Positions 17,218 through 25,634 of a stretch of DNA of 64,000 nt are shown here, in pieces. The notes below the pieces were generated by a model. It was not told the DNA's origin. It did not search any database and saw only the letters and a program-made list of their open reading frames with translations. Within the stretch, counting starts at the first letter, position 1. Every line of letters starts with the position of its first letter. Source of the DNA: Pseudopedobacter sp038243635 (lineage in GTDB: Bacteria > Bacteroidota > Bacteroidia > Sphingobacteriales > Sphingobacteriaceae); contig JBBSQW010000010.1 of assembly GCA_038243635.1 (NCBI GenBank), forward strand, positions 1 through 64,000. Direction: 5' to 3'. The translations under genes and the position numbers were made by a program.

Positions 17218-17592
17218 TTATCTAGTGCAATTTGCTGTCCAGATTTCGCCATCTTTAGTGAAAGCGATTTTTAAAACACCTTCATCAATTCTAATGTACT
17301 TTGACTCAGTTGATCCTACAGATATAGCAGAATTTGCATCTTCTTTAAATTCTACTCCGTTTATACTTGGTATTTTATCAGAAAAATTGAAGTTATACTT
17401 ATTTCCTACTTTTACAACCCTAACAGATCCATCTTCCTTTGAAATGTTTGTATCTCCGCTTTTATAGCTCACGGCTCCGTCATAAGTACCAATAAAAAAA
17501 TTGTCGTTTGCAGGGTCATCATCTTTGCTACAAGCTGTAAAAACCGCTGTCATCATAAATAGCACTAGTGTTAATTTCAATAACTTTTTCAT
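17218..17592 (-). CDS. Small lipoprotein, lipocalin-like size
   Basis: 124 aa from the ATG at 17592; this start gives a standard signal peptide MKKLLKLTLVLFMMTAVFTAC with lipobox Cys at 21, whereas the longer frame adds an implausible 28-residue leader. The mature part contains FFIGTYDGAVSYKSGD, VRVVKVGNKYNFNFSD and YIRIDEGVLKIAF, an alternating beta pattern like small lipocalin-type or META-like folds. I cannot name the family. Exported and probably anchored in the outer membrane. Confidence 0.7.
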   Translation of the reverse strand: MKKLLKLTLVLFMMTAVFTACSKDDDPANDNFFIGTYDGAVSYKSGDTNISKEDGSVRVVKVGNKYNFNFSDKIPSINGVEFKEDANSAISVGSTESKYIRIDEGVLKIAFTKDGEIWTANCTR

Positions 17593-18114
17593 GTTTCTTT
17601 GTTTATCAATAAATAAATAGTTCAAGCAGGGATTTGCAATTAGCGTTCCAATTTTAAAGTAAGAACAGTTTCTCATTAGGACCTTGTTGTAATCAACGGA
17701 CTAAAGCATTGTAAATTAATGCTTTTCGTTTTATTTTTTTTGGTTTTTGATGGGCTACAGAAGTTGGGTTCGGTTTTAAATATTGTTCGTTAAGTGTTAG
17801 ATCAACAACACTTTCTGATGTCAGAATCTGTGTACAAAAATCCTTACGAAACTAGAAAAGTTCCACGCGTTGCACATACTGAAAGTTTTTATACAGAAAA
17901 AAACACGTTTCGACTCAGTACACTGTGTTGCGGTTTTAGCACCATGAAATCAAAAATAATTTACACGCTTTTGCTAACCAAGTAGCGCTTTGCAAAGAAA
18001 CTGCTAAACCAAAGAAAACACCAACTGCTGAATAATGAATGAGTAAATGAATGATAGAATGAGTGAACTTTGAATGATAGAATACGACCCAATTTAGTTG
18101 AAATCATTTTTCCC
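17593..18114. other. Gene-poor intergenic stretch before the tandem repeat
   Basis: No supported gene. A 63-codon plus-strand frame at 17794-17985 has no signal, domain or start context. Near 18030-18085 the DNA is built of short GAATGA / GAATGATAGAAT words, a simple-sequence lead-in to the 73-bp repeat. Confidence 0.5.
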
Positions 18115-18406
18115 CATCCAAAATCCACTAACTTATTAGGTAAACAAGCCTAATAACCAATGAACTCAATGAAGTCATTTCTTCATCCATCCAAAATCCA
18201 CTAACTTATTACGTAAACAAGCCTAATGACCAATCAACTAAATGAACTCATTTCTTCATTCATCCAAAATCTACTAACTTATTAGGTAAACAAGCCTAAT
18301 AACCAATGAACTCAATGAAGTCATTTCTTCATCCATCCAAAATCCACTAACTTATTAGGTAAACAAGCCTAATGACCAATCAACTAAATGAACTCATTTC
18401 TTCACC
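18115..18406. repeat. Four tandem copies of a 73-bp repeat with an internal palindrome
   Basis: Copies begin at 18115, 18188, 18261 and 18334 with the word CATCCAAAAT and have an exact 73-bp period. Copies 1 and 3 share CCTAATAACCAATGAACTC; copies 2 and 4 share CCTAATGACCAATCAACTA. The array therefore looks like a 146-bp dimer duplicated once. Each unit contains TTATTAGG (TTATTACG in copy 2), an 8-nt spacer and CCTAATRA, a strong inverted repeat in copies 1 and 3. It is not a CRISPR: there are no unique spacers. It lies at the 3' side of the minus-strand gene 18447-20246. Confidence 0.92.
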
Positions 18407-18446
18407 CATTAAAAGCCCCCTCAGTAAAGCATTTACTCCTTCAAAA

Positions 18447-20246
18447 TTAACCCGCCACGACCATTCCGTTTTTTATTTCCATCAACTTTAGCTCAAACTC
18501 TTTCAAATTATTGATAAAATCTGTTTTCGACATGGAGTTCATCTTTAAAAAATCAGAGGCTAAATCTTTGTAATAATTAATGCCGTTCTGTAATTGAATA
18601 ACAAAATTGTTTAGGCTCTTTTCTTTTTTAGCATTCATAATTTGCAAGTTCGCCTCAATATCTGTTTTCAGATAATCGATGTACAATTTCAACTCGTTGA
18701 TAAACATGTGCGGTCTTTTAACCCCGTCTAACAAGTTTACTTTACCATAGATATGGTTGACCATTTGCTCTAAACTGTAAGTGCCATTGAAAAAAGCAAT
18801 GTTTGGCCCTGGACAAATAGCTACCGCTTTGTTTTCTTTTGGCTTAAGCATATTGTTTTTTACGTAGTAAGAGTTTACTAAACCTTCGCACAAGCAAATT
18901 TTTTCGGTAATGGCGTCAAATTTTTGTTGATAAACTTCGGCGTCAAGCGCTTCTTTTTCTAATTCCTTAATTTTAAGACTTTGGTATTTTCTAGAAGCCG
19001 TACAAATCGGTTGTTTGGTAAACTCAGTGTTTGAAACCAAAAACTTTTTAGTGCAAGGGCTGCCTGGTCTGCCTTCTGCAATTCTTTGTAAACGCTGTTT
19101 TTCGGCACCACTTTTCTTAAAATTATTAAACGGAATACCTAATGGAGACGAGCCGCTAATGTAAAAGTCATCTTCTGTTGCTAAGGCTAGATCATTTAAG
19201 GTGTCCTCATCAACGGCGGTAACTTCGGGTACTAGTAAAAACGGACTTCCCCAGCCGGTTGCATCCATTTGGTAGTAGCGCATTAAAAATTCGTTTTCAT
19301 CAGCAGTACCAATTCCGCCTTGTACACAAATTTTAAGGGCTGGCGCAATTACAATCTCTATCTCTTTTGTTGCTAAAGCTTTTTGATAAAGGTCAAAAAG
19401 TTCGGTAACCATTTCAACTCTCTTTTGCTTAAACTCTTCTAAAATTGGTCCTAATAAAAAGCCTTCGGTAGCAAAAGCATGTCCGCCACAGTTTAAACCA
19501 GATTCTACTCTAAACTCAGAAATCCAGATTCCTTTTTTAGCTAAAAATTTGGCTTGTATAAAAGCAGACCTAAAATCGCTAACCTTTAAAATCACTTTCT
19601 TTTTTAATTGCTGATAAGCATCAGGCAAAAAATCAATAAAACTATCTAAATAGCCGTATAAACGTGGATTCATTCCTGCAGAAAGCACTACTGACGAACT
19701 TAATCTGCTATTTGCAAAGCCACGCAAAGCCGCTAAAGCATCACTATAAATTTCTTCTTTAATTTCACCGCTTGCGTCCACATTCATTTTGTCCACTTTG
19801 GCCATAATGTTTACATCGATTTGCCCCTTTTTTATTGAGTTTCTTAATAATTCTTGTAATGCTAGTTTCTTATCAGTAACTGTTTCAATTAACATCTGCT
19901 GATATCGTTGCGCCAAGTCGCTATCGTTAGGTAAAAGCCTAAAATAAGTCGTTAGCTTGCTATCCTCACTAAAATCTGAATTTTTTATAGAATCAAACTC
20001 TTCATCAATAAGATCCTGCATCATATTAAGGTAAGCCGTAATTCTTTTGGCTCGTGAATCAGCCTCTTTAGCGTCGATTTCCTCGTATGGTTTGCCTATT
20101 TTATCAAAATAGTAGGCTCTAATTCGCTCAATCGCGATATCATCAACAATAGATGCAACAGATGAAATACCGTAAGGTGCTACTTTAATTGGCGTATCAA
20201 TGGTGTATCCTAAACCTAGTACTGGGATATGAAAGGTATGGCTCAT
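18447..20246 (-). CDS. Uncharacterised TIM-barrel-like protein resembling nitronate monooxygenases
   Basis: 599 aa, no signal peptide. I do not recognise a named family. The N-terminus (VLGLGYTIDTPIKVAPYGISS) looks like the first strand of an FMN TIM barrel. LNCGGHAF (252-259, C253-G-G-H256) resembles the EAGGH motif of nitronate monooxygenases, and QGGIGTADE (309-317) resembles a flavin-phosphate-binding GG strand. The C-terminal half carries cysteines C398, C415, C451, C453 and C478, possibly a metal or Fe-S site, and a helical tail. It is divergent from the FixL-like kinase, with a TGAT-N4-ATCA palindrome between them, suggesting a low-oxygen role. The enzyme assignment is inference only. 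Confidence 0.6.
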   Translation of the reverse strand: MSHTFHIPVLGLGYTIDTPIKVAPYGISSVASIVDDIAIERIRAYYFDKIGKPYEEIDAKEADSRAKRITAYLNMMQDLIDEEFDSIKNSDFSEDSKLTTYFRLLPNDSDLAQRYQQMLIETVTDKKLALQELLRNSIKKGQIDVNIMAKVDKMNVDASGEIKEEIYSDALAALRGFANSRLSSSVVLSAGMNPRLYGYLDSFIDFLPDAYQQLKKKVILKVSDFRSAFIQAKFLAKKGIWISEFRVESGLNCGGHAFATEGFLLGPILEEFKQKRVEMVTELFDLYQKALATKEIEIVIAPALKICVQGGIGTADENEFLMRYYQMDATGWGSPFLLVPEVTAVDEDTLNDLALATEDDFYISGSSPLGIPFNNFKKSGAEKQRLQRIAEGRPGSPCTKKFLVSNTEFTKQPICTASRKYQSLKIKELEKEALDAEVYQQKFDAITEKICLCEGLVNSYYVKNNMLKPKENKAVAICPGPNIAFFNGTYSLEQMVNHIYGKVNLLDGVKRPHMFINELKLYIDYLKTDIEANLQIMNAKKEKSLNNFVIQLQNGINYYKDLASDFLKMNSMSKTDFINNLKEFELKLMEIKNGMVVAG

Positions 20247-20295
20247 GGGTGTTTTTTTTGATTACGAAATACGTGGTTTCTTAGCGTAATAAATA

Positions 20296-20307
20296 TGATG
20301 AAAATCA
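20296..20307. promoter_or_regulatory. Crp/Fnr-type palindrome TGATGAAAATCA
   Basis: A perfect TGAT-N4-ATCA site in the 141-bp gap between the divergent TIM-barrel-like gene and the FixL-like kinase. It lies inside a longer inverted repeat, CTTAGCG (20280-20286) and CGCTAAG (20308-20314). The core matches the Fnr/FixK consensus, and the Crp-type regulator encoded 1.3 kb away has the matching E-x-x-S-R recognition helix. No TAnnTTTG box is found at the spacing seen for ldhA and ccoN. Confidence 0.55.
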
Positions 20308-20387
20308 CGCTAAGAACTGGTTTTTGTCAAATAATCAATGTAATTAGTTCTATCTTATTCTATTAATTTCTGCTAATTTTAGCCCTC

Positions 20388-21572
20388 ATGGAAAAGCAAG
20401 CTTTACTAAACGCTATTATAGAAAATGCGATCGACGGGATTATCACTATTGATGATCGTGGATTAATAGAATCTATTAATCCATCGGGTTGCAGGCTTTT
20501 TGGTTATGAGGCTGAGGAAGTGAAAGGGAAGAATATTTCGATGCTAATGCCAGAGCCAGATAAATCTCGCCACGACGGCTATTTGGAAAGATATCAGAGA
20601 ACCGGCAAGCCACATATTATAGGCATGGGTAGAGACGTAACTGGTCTTAGGAAAAATGGGGAAACTTTTCCGTTTCGATTAGGAGTGAGTGAAGTACAGT
20701 ATGAGGGGAGGATAATTTATACCGGTTTTGTTCATGATTTAACTCGGCAAAAATCTGCCGAAGAGCAATTATTGTTGTACACAAATAGGTTAGAGGTGCT
20801 GGTAGAAGAAAGAACGGTTGAGTTGCAGTCCTTAATCAGACAGATTCAAGAAGCTAAGGAAGAGGTAAGTATTTCTTTAGAAAAGGAACGTGAACTTAGC
20901 CAGTTAAAAAGCAGATTTGTTTCTATGGCATCGCATGAATTTCGAACGCCCTTAAGCTCTATACAACTTTCAGCTTCTTTAATAGATCGTTATACGCAGG
21001 AGTTTGAAAGCCCTAATGTTGTTAAGCATGTTAATAAAATAAAAAATGCAGTAGGTAATTTGACTACCATTTTAAATGATTTTTTATCATTAGAAAGATT
21101 AGAAGCCGGAATAATTACGCCAAAACCAGAAGGTATAGATTTGGTTAAATTCTCTGAGGAAATTACCGAAGAATTGCAGATGGTAGCCAAACAAAACCAA
21201 AGTATTATTTACCAGCACACAGGCACTAAACGCATGGTAAATATTGATATCAATTTACTTAAAAACTGCATTATCAACCTAATAGCCAATGCTATTAAAT
21301 ACTCGGGAGAGAATACCTTTATTGAATTTAATACAGAAATTACAGACGATAAATATTACATTATTATAAAAGACAATGGAATTGGTATCCCAGTTTCTGA
21401 ACAAAAACATCTTTTTGAAGCTTTTTTTAGAGCACATAACACAGGCAGTATTCCCGGAACAGGTTTAGGGTTAAATATTGTGGACCGATATATAAAACTT
21501 ATGTTTGGACAAATTGAGTTTAAAAGTGAAGAGAACAAGGGTACAACCTTCAAATTAATTTTTAATAGTTAA
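20388..21572 (+). CDS. FixL-like oxygen-sensing histidine kinase (heme PAS)
   Basis: 394 aa, cytoplasmic. PAS domain 1-125, coiled linker about 125-170, HisKA with SMASHEFRTPL (phospho-acceptor H183), HATPase with DNGIGIP and GTGLGLNIV. The PAS carries SRHDGYLERY (H62) and HIIGMGRDVTG (R82). In Bradyrhizobium FixL the heme ligand is His200 and the O2-contacting residue Arg220, also 20 apart, within near-identical motifs, so heme binding and O2 sensing are strongly suggested. It has no membrane segments, unlike S. meliloti FixL. The response regulator gene follows 38 bp downstream. Confidence 0.88.
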   Translation: MEKQALLNAIIENAIDGIITIDDRGLIESINPSGCRLFGYEAEEVKGKNISMLMPEPDKSRHDGYLERYQRTGKPHIIGMGRDVTGLRKNGETFPFRLGVSEVQYEGRIIYTGFVHDLTRQKSAEEQLLLYTNRLEVLVEERTVELQSLIRQIQEAKEEVSISLEKERELSQLKSRFVSMASHEFRTPLSSIQLSASLIDRYTQEFESPNVVKHVNKIKNAVGNLTTILNDFLSLERLEAGIITPKPEGIDLVKFSEEITEELQMVAKQNQSIIYQHTGTKRMVNIDINLLKNCIINLIANAIKYSGENTFIEFNTEITDDKYYIIIKDNGIGIPVSEQKHLFEAFFRAHNTGSIPGTGLGLNIVDRYIKLMFGQIEFKSEENKGTTFKLIFNS

Positions 21573-21610
21573 ATTCGTTATTTGAACCATATCCCATCGA
21601 CAGTAACAAT

Positions 21611-22657
21611 ATGAAGCAAACCATTTTAATCATTGAAGACAATACGGATATCCGAGAGAGTACAGCTGAAATTTTAGAGCTGGCCGGTTATAATACCATC
21701 ACGGCGGAGAATGGGAAATTAGGTGTTGACACGGCTCAAAAGCAGTTGCCTGCATTAATTATCTGTGATATTATGATGCCTGAGCTTGACGGTTATGGCG
21801 TTTTGTATTTGTTAAGCAAGCAACCAGAAACAGCTGTAATTCCGTTTATATTTTTAACTGCAAAAACCGAAAGGATTGATATGCGTAAAGGTATGGAAAT
21901 GGGTGCTGATGATTATTTGACCAAGCCTTTTGATGATATTGAATTGCTTAACGCAATAGAAAGTCGTTTATCTAAACAACAGAAAAGTCAGGAGTTTTAT
22001 ACTCAAGGTTTAAAGAAATTAGAAGATTTCTCTGAGAGTATTACCAGTTTTGAAGGACTTAAGAATTTATTAGCTGGTAAAAAGGTACGTCACCTTAAAA
22101 AAGGTCAGCTTTTGTATTTTGATGGCGATGCTTCGCAAGGTATTTACCTGGTATTGAGTGGTAAAATAAAAATTAGTAAAATTACAGAAGACGGTAGAGA
22201 ACTGGTTACCGCAATTCATTGCACCGATGAATATTTTGGAATGTACGATGCCATTGTTAACCGTACGCACACCGAAAATGCAGAGGCTATTGAAGACAGT
22301 AGCGTATGTTTACTTTACAAAGAACAGCTTGACGATATCTTAGAAAAGAACGCAATTTTAGCAATGAAGTTTATCCATCTGTTGTCAGAAACCTTGCACC
22401 AAAAAGAAGAACAACTGATTCAAATGGCCTATCATTCTGTGCGTAAAAGATTGGCAGAAACCCTGTTACGTGTAAGCGAAATTAATAGTAACCAAACGTT
22501 TAAGATTTCACGAAATGATTTGGCTGCAATGGCCGGCATGGCTACAGAAACCGTAAGTCGTACATTAAGCGATTTTAAAGAAGAAGCTTTGTTAGATAAA
22601 AAAGGGGCTGAAATCACAATCATTTCTGTAGAGAAATTGCGTAAAATGAAAAACTGA
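21611..22657 (+). CDS. Response regulator fused to a Crp/Fnr-type DNA-binding protein
   Basis: 348 aa. Receiver domain 1-120 with D53 (ICDIMMPELDGYG) and K105 (DYLTKPF). A cNMP-binding-like beta roll follows at about 150-265 (FDGDASQGIYLVLSGKIKI), then the long dimer helix and a Crp-type winged helix at about 280-345 with recognition helix MATETVSRTL, the E-x-x-S-R pattern of Fnr/FixK proteins. It lacks an Fnr N-terminal cysteine cluster, so O2 input should come by phosphorylation from the FixL-like kinase upstream. This merges the FixJ and FixK roles in one chain. Its stop codon overlaps a TGAT-N4-ATCA palindrome. Confidence 0.9.
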   Translation: MKQTILIIEDNTDIRESTAEILELAGYNTITAENGKLGVDTAQKQLPALIICDIMMPELDGYGVLYLLSKQPETAVIPFIFLTAKTERIDMRKGMEMGADDYLTKPFDDIELLNAIESRLSKQQKSQEFYTQGLKKLEDFSESITSFEGLKNLLAGKKVRHLKKGQLLYFDGDASQGIYLVLSGKIKISKITEDGRELVTAIHCTDEYFGMYDAIVNRTHTENAEAIEDSSVCLLYKEQLDDILEKNAILAMKFIHLLSETLHQKEEQLIQMAYHSVRKRLAETLLRVSEINSNQTFKISRNDLAAMAGMATETVSRTLSDFKEEALLDKKGAEITIISVEKLRKMKN

Positions 22658-22666
22658 TTTCAATCA
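22655..22666. promoter_or_regulatory. Crp/Fnr-type palindrome upstream of ldhA
   Basis: TGATTTCAATCA, extended symmetrically to AAAACTGAT/ATCAGTTTT, overlaps the stop codon of the regulator gene. Its centre (22660.5) is 58.5 bp before the last base of the ldhA -7 box. A terminator role for the same palindrome is possible, but the stem loop would be only 2 nt and no T-run longer than four follows. Confidence 0.7.
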
Positions 22667-22711
22667 GTTTTGCTACTGATGGCACTCATTACAAAACTGC
22701 ATCGCTATACT

Positions 22712-22719
22712 TAGTTTTG
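22712..22719 (+). promoter_or_regulatory. -7 promoter element of ldhA
   Basis: TAGTTTTG, a perfect TAnnTTTG box, 46 bp before the ldhA ATG. No TTTG at the -33 distance is present, as expected for an activator-dependent promoter. Confidence 0.6.
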
Positions 22720-22765
22720 TTTATTAATGTGATACTTTGTATTGCATTTAATAAGCAGATACAAT

Positions 22766-23818
22766 ATGAAGGCAGTTGTTTACAGTATAAAATCTTTTGA
22801 AAAAGAGTACTTAGCGAAAGCGAATCAAAAGAAACATGATATTACTTTAATATCAAACCCATTGGGTGTAGATACTGTAAGCTTTGCTGAGGGAAAAGAT
22901 GCGGTAATTGTATTCACTAATGATGATGTTAGCGCACCGGTTATCAAAAAACTTAAAAAATTAGGTGTTAAATATATTGCTACGCGTTCTATTGGCATAA
23001 ATCATATTGACTGCGAGGCTGCCACAGAAGTCGATATTAAAATTGCAAATGTTCCTTCATATTCTCCCCAAAGCATAGCAGAACACGCCATTGCGTTAAT
23101 GATGGCTTTGAATCGTAAAATCTTCCTAGCTATACAGCATTCCAAAGAACTTAATTTTAAATTAGATGGTTTACAAGGTTTTACCATGTACGGTAAGACC
23201 GTTGGCTTGGTTGGTTTTGGACAAATCGCTCAGTTTTTATCAACTATTTTGAACGGTTTTGGCTGTAAGGTGTTGGTTTACGATCCTTATTGTAAAAAAT
23301 ATCCTGATCACGTAAAACGGGTTGAATTGGCAGAATTGTACAAACAATCAAATATTATTTCGTTACACGCCGCTTTAACGGACGAAACTACAGACATGAT
23401 TAACGCAGATAGCATTTCGCAAATGCGGAAAGATGTGATGTTGATTAATACCGGACGAGGCGCTTTGATTAATACAAGAGATTTGGTAATGGCTTTAAAA
23501 AAGGGAAGAATTGCATCATTTGGAGCTGATGTTTATGAAAGCGAAAAAAATCTATCTTTTGAGGATGATCAGTTGGGCGACGATAAGGAAAAGTCGCTAA
23601 GATTGCTTACAGATTTGCCAAATGTTATCGTAACACCACATCAAGCTTTTTTAACTACAGAAGCATTGCAAGATATTGCGGCACAAACCATTAAGAATTT
23701 AGATTTATGGCAGCTGGGGCAATGTACCGGTGATGCTTGTGCATGTACAACCGTATGCGAAGAAAATTTAAAAAGCAGAGAAAGCCTGGATGACAGTACT
23801 GCTGATCTTCTTTTTTAA
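22766..23818 (+). CDS. ldhA: D-lactate dehydrogenase (2-hydroxyacid dehydrogenase family)
   Basis: 350 aa from the ATG at 22766 (MKAVVYSIKSFEKEYL), the standard family start; the longer frame begins 24 bp earlier. Rossmann motif GLVGFGQIAQFLSTILNGFG, then catalytic Arg in LINTGRGALINT, Glu in ADVYESEKNL and His in VTPHQAFLT. It reduces pyruvate to D-lactate with NADH in fermentation. The C-terminus has an unusual cysteine cluster, C-TGDA-C-A-C-TTV-C. It lies downstream of a Crp/Fnr palindrome and is followed 88 bp later by hemN; together they fit an oxygen-limitation response. Confidence 0.88.
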   Translation: MKAVVYSIKSFEKEYLAKANQKKHDITLISNPLGVDTVSFAEGKDAVIVFTNDDVSAPVIKKLKKLGVKYIATRSIGINHIDCEAATEVDIKIANVPSYSPQSIAEHAIALMMALNRKIFLAIQHSKELNFKLDGLQGFTMYGKTVGLVGFGQIAQFLSTILNGFGCKVLVYDPYCKKYPDHVKRVELAELYKQSNIISLHAALTDETTDMINADSISQMRKDVMLINTGRGALINTRDLVMALKKGRIASFGADVYESEKNLSFEDDQLGDDKEKSLRLLTDLPNVIVTPHQAFLTTEALQDIAAQTIKNLDLWQLGQCTGDACACTTVCEENLKSRESLDDSTADLLF

Positions 23819-23906
23819 TAGGCTTTAACATTAGTGAATGAAGAACAATAACCCATTGGAAACATCTGCTTTTAGTTTTTGCTTTAAGCGCTCATCATTA
23901 TAACAA

Positions 23907-25271
23907 ATGGACATTCCAGAATTAATACAGAAATACGCAGGAGCAGTACCACGTTATACCAGTTACCCAACAGTACCCTATTGGGATTTAGAAACTTTCT
24001 CTAAAGATAAATGGCTTAGTGCTGTAAAAGATAGCTTTAACGCTAGCAACGCAGTTAGTGGCATTAGTTTGTACATCCATTTACCTTATTGTGAGAGCCT
24101 TTGTACTTACTGTGGTTGCAATACGCGTATTACTAAGAATCACGGTGTAGAGAAGCCCTATATTAAAGCTGTAGCAGATGAATGGGCTTTATATAAAGCG
24201 GTCCTAGTTGATCAACCGATCATTAAAGAACTCCATTTAGGAGGCGGAACGCCAACTTTCTTTAGTCCCGAACATTTAAAGAATTTATTAGAAGAGATTT
24301 TGACAGGTTGTGTTTTACACCCCGATGCGGAATTTTCTTTTGAGGCGCACCCAGCAAATACTACGGAAGATCATTTAAGCGTATTGTATAATTTAGGATT
24401 TAAACGCTTGAGTTTAGGCATTCAAGATTTTGATATTAAAGTACAAGAGATTATTAACCGTTACCAAACTGTTGAACAAGTATTTGAAGTGCATTCAAAC
24501 GCAACCAGAATTGGTTATAATTCTATCAATTACGATTTAATCTATGGTTTGCCTTTACAAACTTTGGTCGGTTTAGAAAAAACAATTTCAACGGTTATTG
24601 ATTTAAAACCAGATCGTATTGCTTATTACGGATACGCTCATGTGCCTTGGGTAAAACCTGGTCAGCGGAAATTTACGGAGGTTGATTTGCCAAATACAGA
24701 AGAAAGACAAGCGTTGTATGAATTAGGTCGTAAACTGCTGATTGAAGCCGGTTACAAAGAAATTGGTATGGACCATTTCGCTTTAGAGAGCGATAGCTTA
24801 TATAAAGCGCAACAGGAGGGAGGGCTGCATCGTAACTTTATGGGTTATACGCATCAATATACAACTTTGATGATTGGCTTGGGAGTATCTTCTATTAGTG
24901 ATACTTGGAATGCTTTTGCACAAAATGTAAAAAAAGTAGAAGATTATTTAAAGCTGATTGCACAGAACCAGATTCCGGTTTTTAAAGGTCATGTTTTAAC
25001 GCAAGAAGATCTTTTGATGCGCAAGCACATTTTAAACTTAATGTGTCGTAATAAAACCAGCTGGGATAGCTTGGATTTGTTAAACGATAATTTTAAAGAA
25101 AGCTTATTGCGCTTGCCCGAGTTAGAAGCTGATGGATTAATTGTACAGAGTGAAAACGCAATTGAAGTAACCAAAATTGGAGAGCGTTTTTTAAGAAACA
25201 TCTGTTCAGTTTTTGATGCTCGATTGCATGCTACTGAACTGGAACAGAACGTTTTTAGCAAAGGAGATTAG
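23907..25271 (+). CDS. hemN: Oxygen-independent coproporphyrinogen III oxidase
   Basis: 454 aa, full family length. Radical-SAM cluster in HLPYCESLCTYCGCNTRI (C62, C66, C69, with the HemN-specific C71), N-terminal VPRYTSYPTVPYW typical of true HemN rather than HemW, GGGTPTFF SAM-binding motif, and a C-terminal HemN domain. It converts coproporphyrinogen III to protoporphyrinogen IX without O2, in the cytoplasm, supplying heme for the cbb3 oxidase next door. hemN is a classic Fnr/FixK target. I see no palindrome in its own 88-bp leader, so it may be co-transcribed with ldhA. Confidence 0.92.
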   Translation: MDIPELIQKYAGAVPRYTSYPTVPYWDLETFSKDKWLSAVKDSFNASNAVSGISLYIHLPYCESLCTYCGCNTRITKNHGVEKPYIKAVADEWALYKAVLVDQPIIKELHLGGGTPTFFSPEHLKNLLEEILTGCVLHPDAEFSFEAHPANTTEDHLSVLYNLGFKRLSLGIQDFDIKVQEIINRYQTVEQVFEVHSNATRIGYNSINYDLIYGLPLQTLVGLEKTISTVIDLKPDRIAYYGYAHVPWVKPGQRKFTEVDLPNTEERQALYELGRKLLIEAGYKEIGMDHFALESDSLYKAQQEGGLHRNFMGYTHQYTTLMIGLGVSSISDTWNAFAQNVKKVEDYLKLIAQNQIPVFKGHVLTQEDLLMRKHILNLMCRNKTSWDSLDLLNDNFKESLLRLPELEADGLIVQSENAIEVTKIGERFLRNICSVFDARLHATELEQNVFSKGD

Positions 25272-25358
25272 TAATCTTGTTCATTAAATAGTAATAGTTT
25301 TTGGCTTATTTTTTGCAACTGGTAAAATACAATCTTATTAAATATTAAAAGCGAAATT

Positions 25359-25574
25359 ATGGATTCCAGATTCCCCACCATTGACCAGCTCGGTAATAAT
25401 CTATTTATTTTTGGCGCCATCTATCTGATAATCTGCTTTTGCATAGCTTGGATTTGGGGACGCAAAAGGAGAGTAGGTTTTTTGTGGTCTTTTGTTTTTT
25501 CTGTTTTAATGACTCCTTTAGTCGGGGTAGCAATTACTTTAGCGGGCAAGCAACAACGAAAAGATTATTTGTAG
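25359..25574 (+). CDS. Small two-helix membrane protein
   Basis: 71 aa. Two hydrophobic segments (about 14-33 and 40-62) separated by a basic loop WGRKRRVG, ending in KQQRKDYL. No family recognised. It is on the plus strand between hemN and the minus-strand cbb3 operon. Size and topology resemble other small proteins of Bacteroidota respiratory loci, but no function can be assigned. Confidence 0.55.
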   Translation: MDSRFPTIDQLGNNLFIFGAIYLIICFCIAWIWGRKRRVGFLWSFVFSVLMTPLVGVAITLAGKQQRKDYL

Positions 25575-25634
25575 GTTTCGGGAATTTATTAAACCAGAAA
25601 ATAGTTTTTTTTGCTGTTCTCTTATGAAAACTAT

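Noticed and set aside
17794..17985. Plus-strand 63-codon frame in the gap before the tandem repeat
   Set aside because: No family, no signal peptide, no promoter; isolated in AT-rich intergenic DNA.
18115..18406. CRISPR array
   Set aside because: The units are contiguous 73-bp tandem copies with no unique spacers, and no cas gene is in the window.
18447..20246. Naming the 599-aa protein a nitronate monooxygenase
   Set aside because: Only short motif resemblances are visible; the length and cysteine pattern do not fit, so it is left as uncharacterised.
22651..22672. Palindrome after the RR-Crp gene as a transcription terminator
   Set aside because: The loop would be only 2 nt and the T-run only four; the TGAT-N4-ATCA core and the spacing to the ldhA -7 box fit a regulator site better. 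Both functions cannot be fully separated by sequence.
25439..25627. Second frame overlapping the 71-aa membrane protein
   Set aside because: A shadow frame on the same strand with no hydrophobic pattern or start context.
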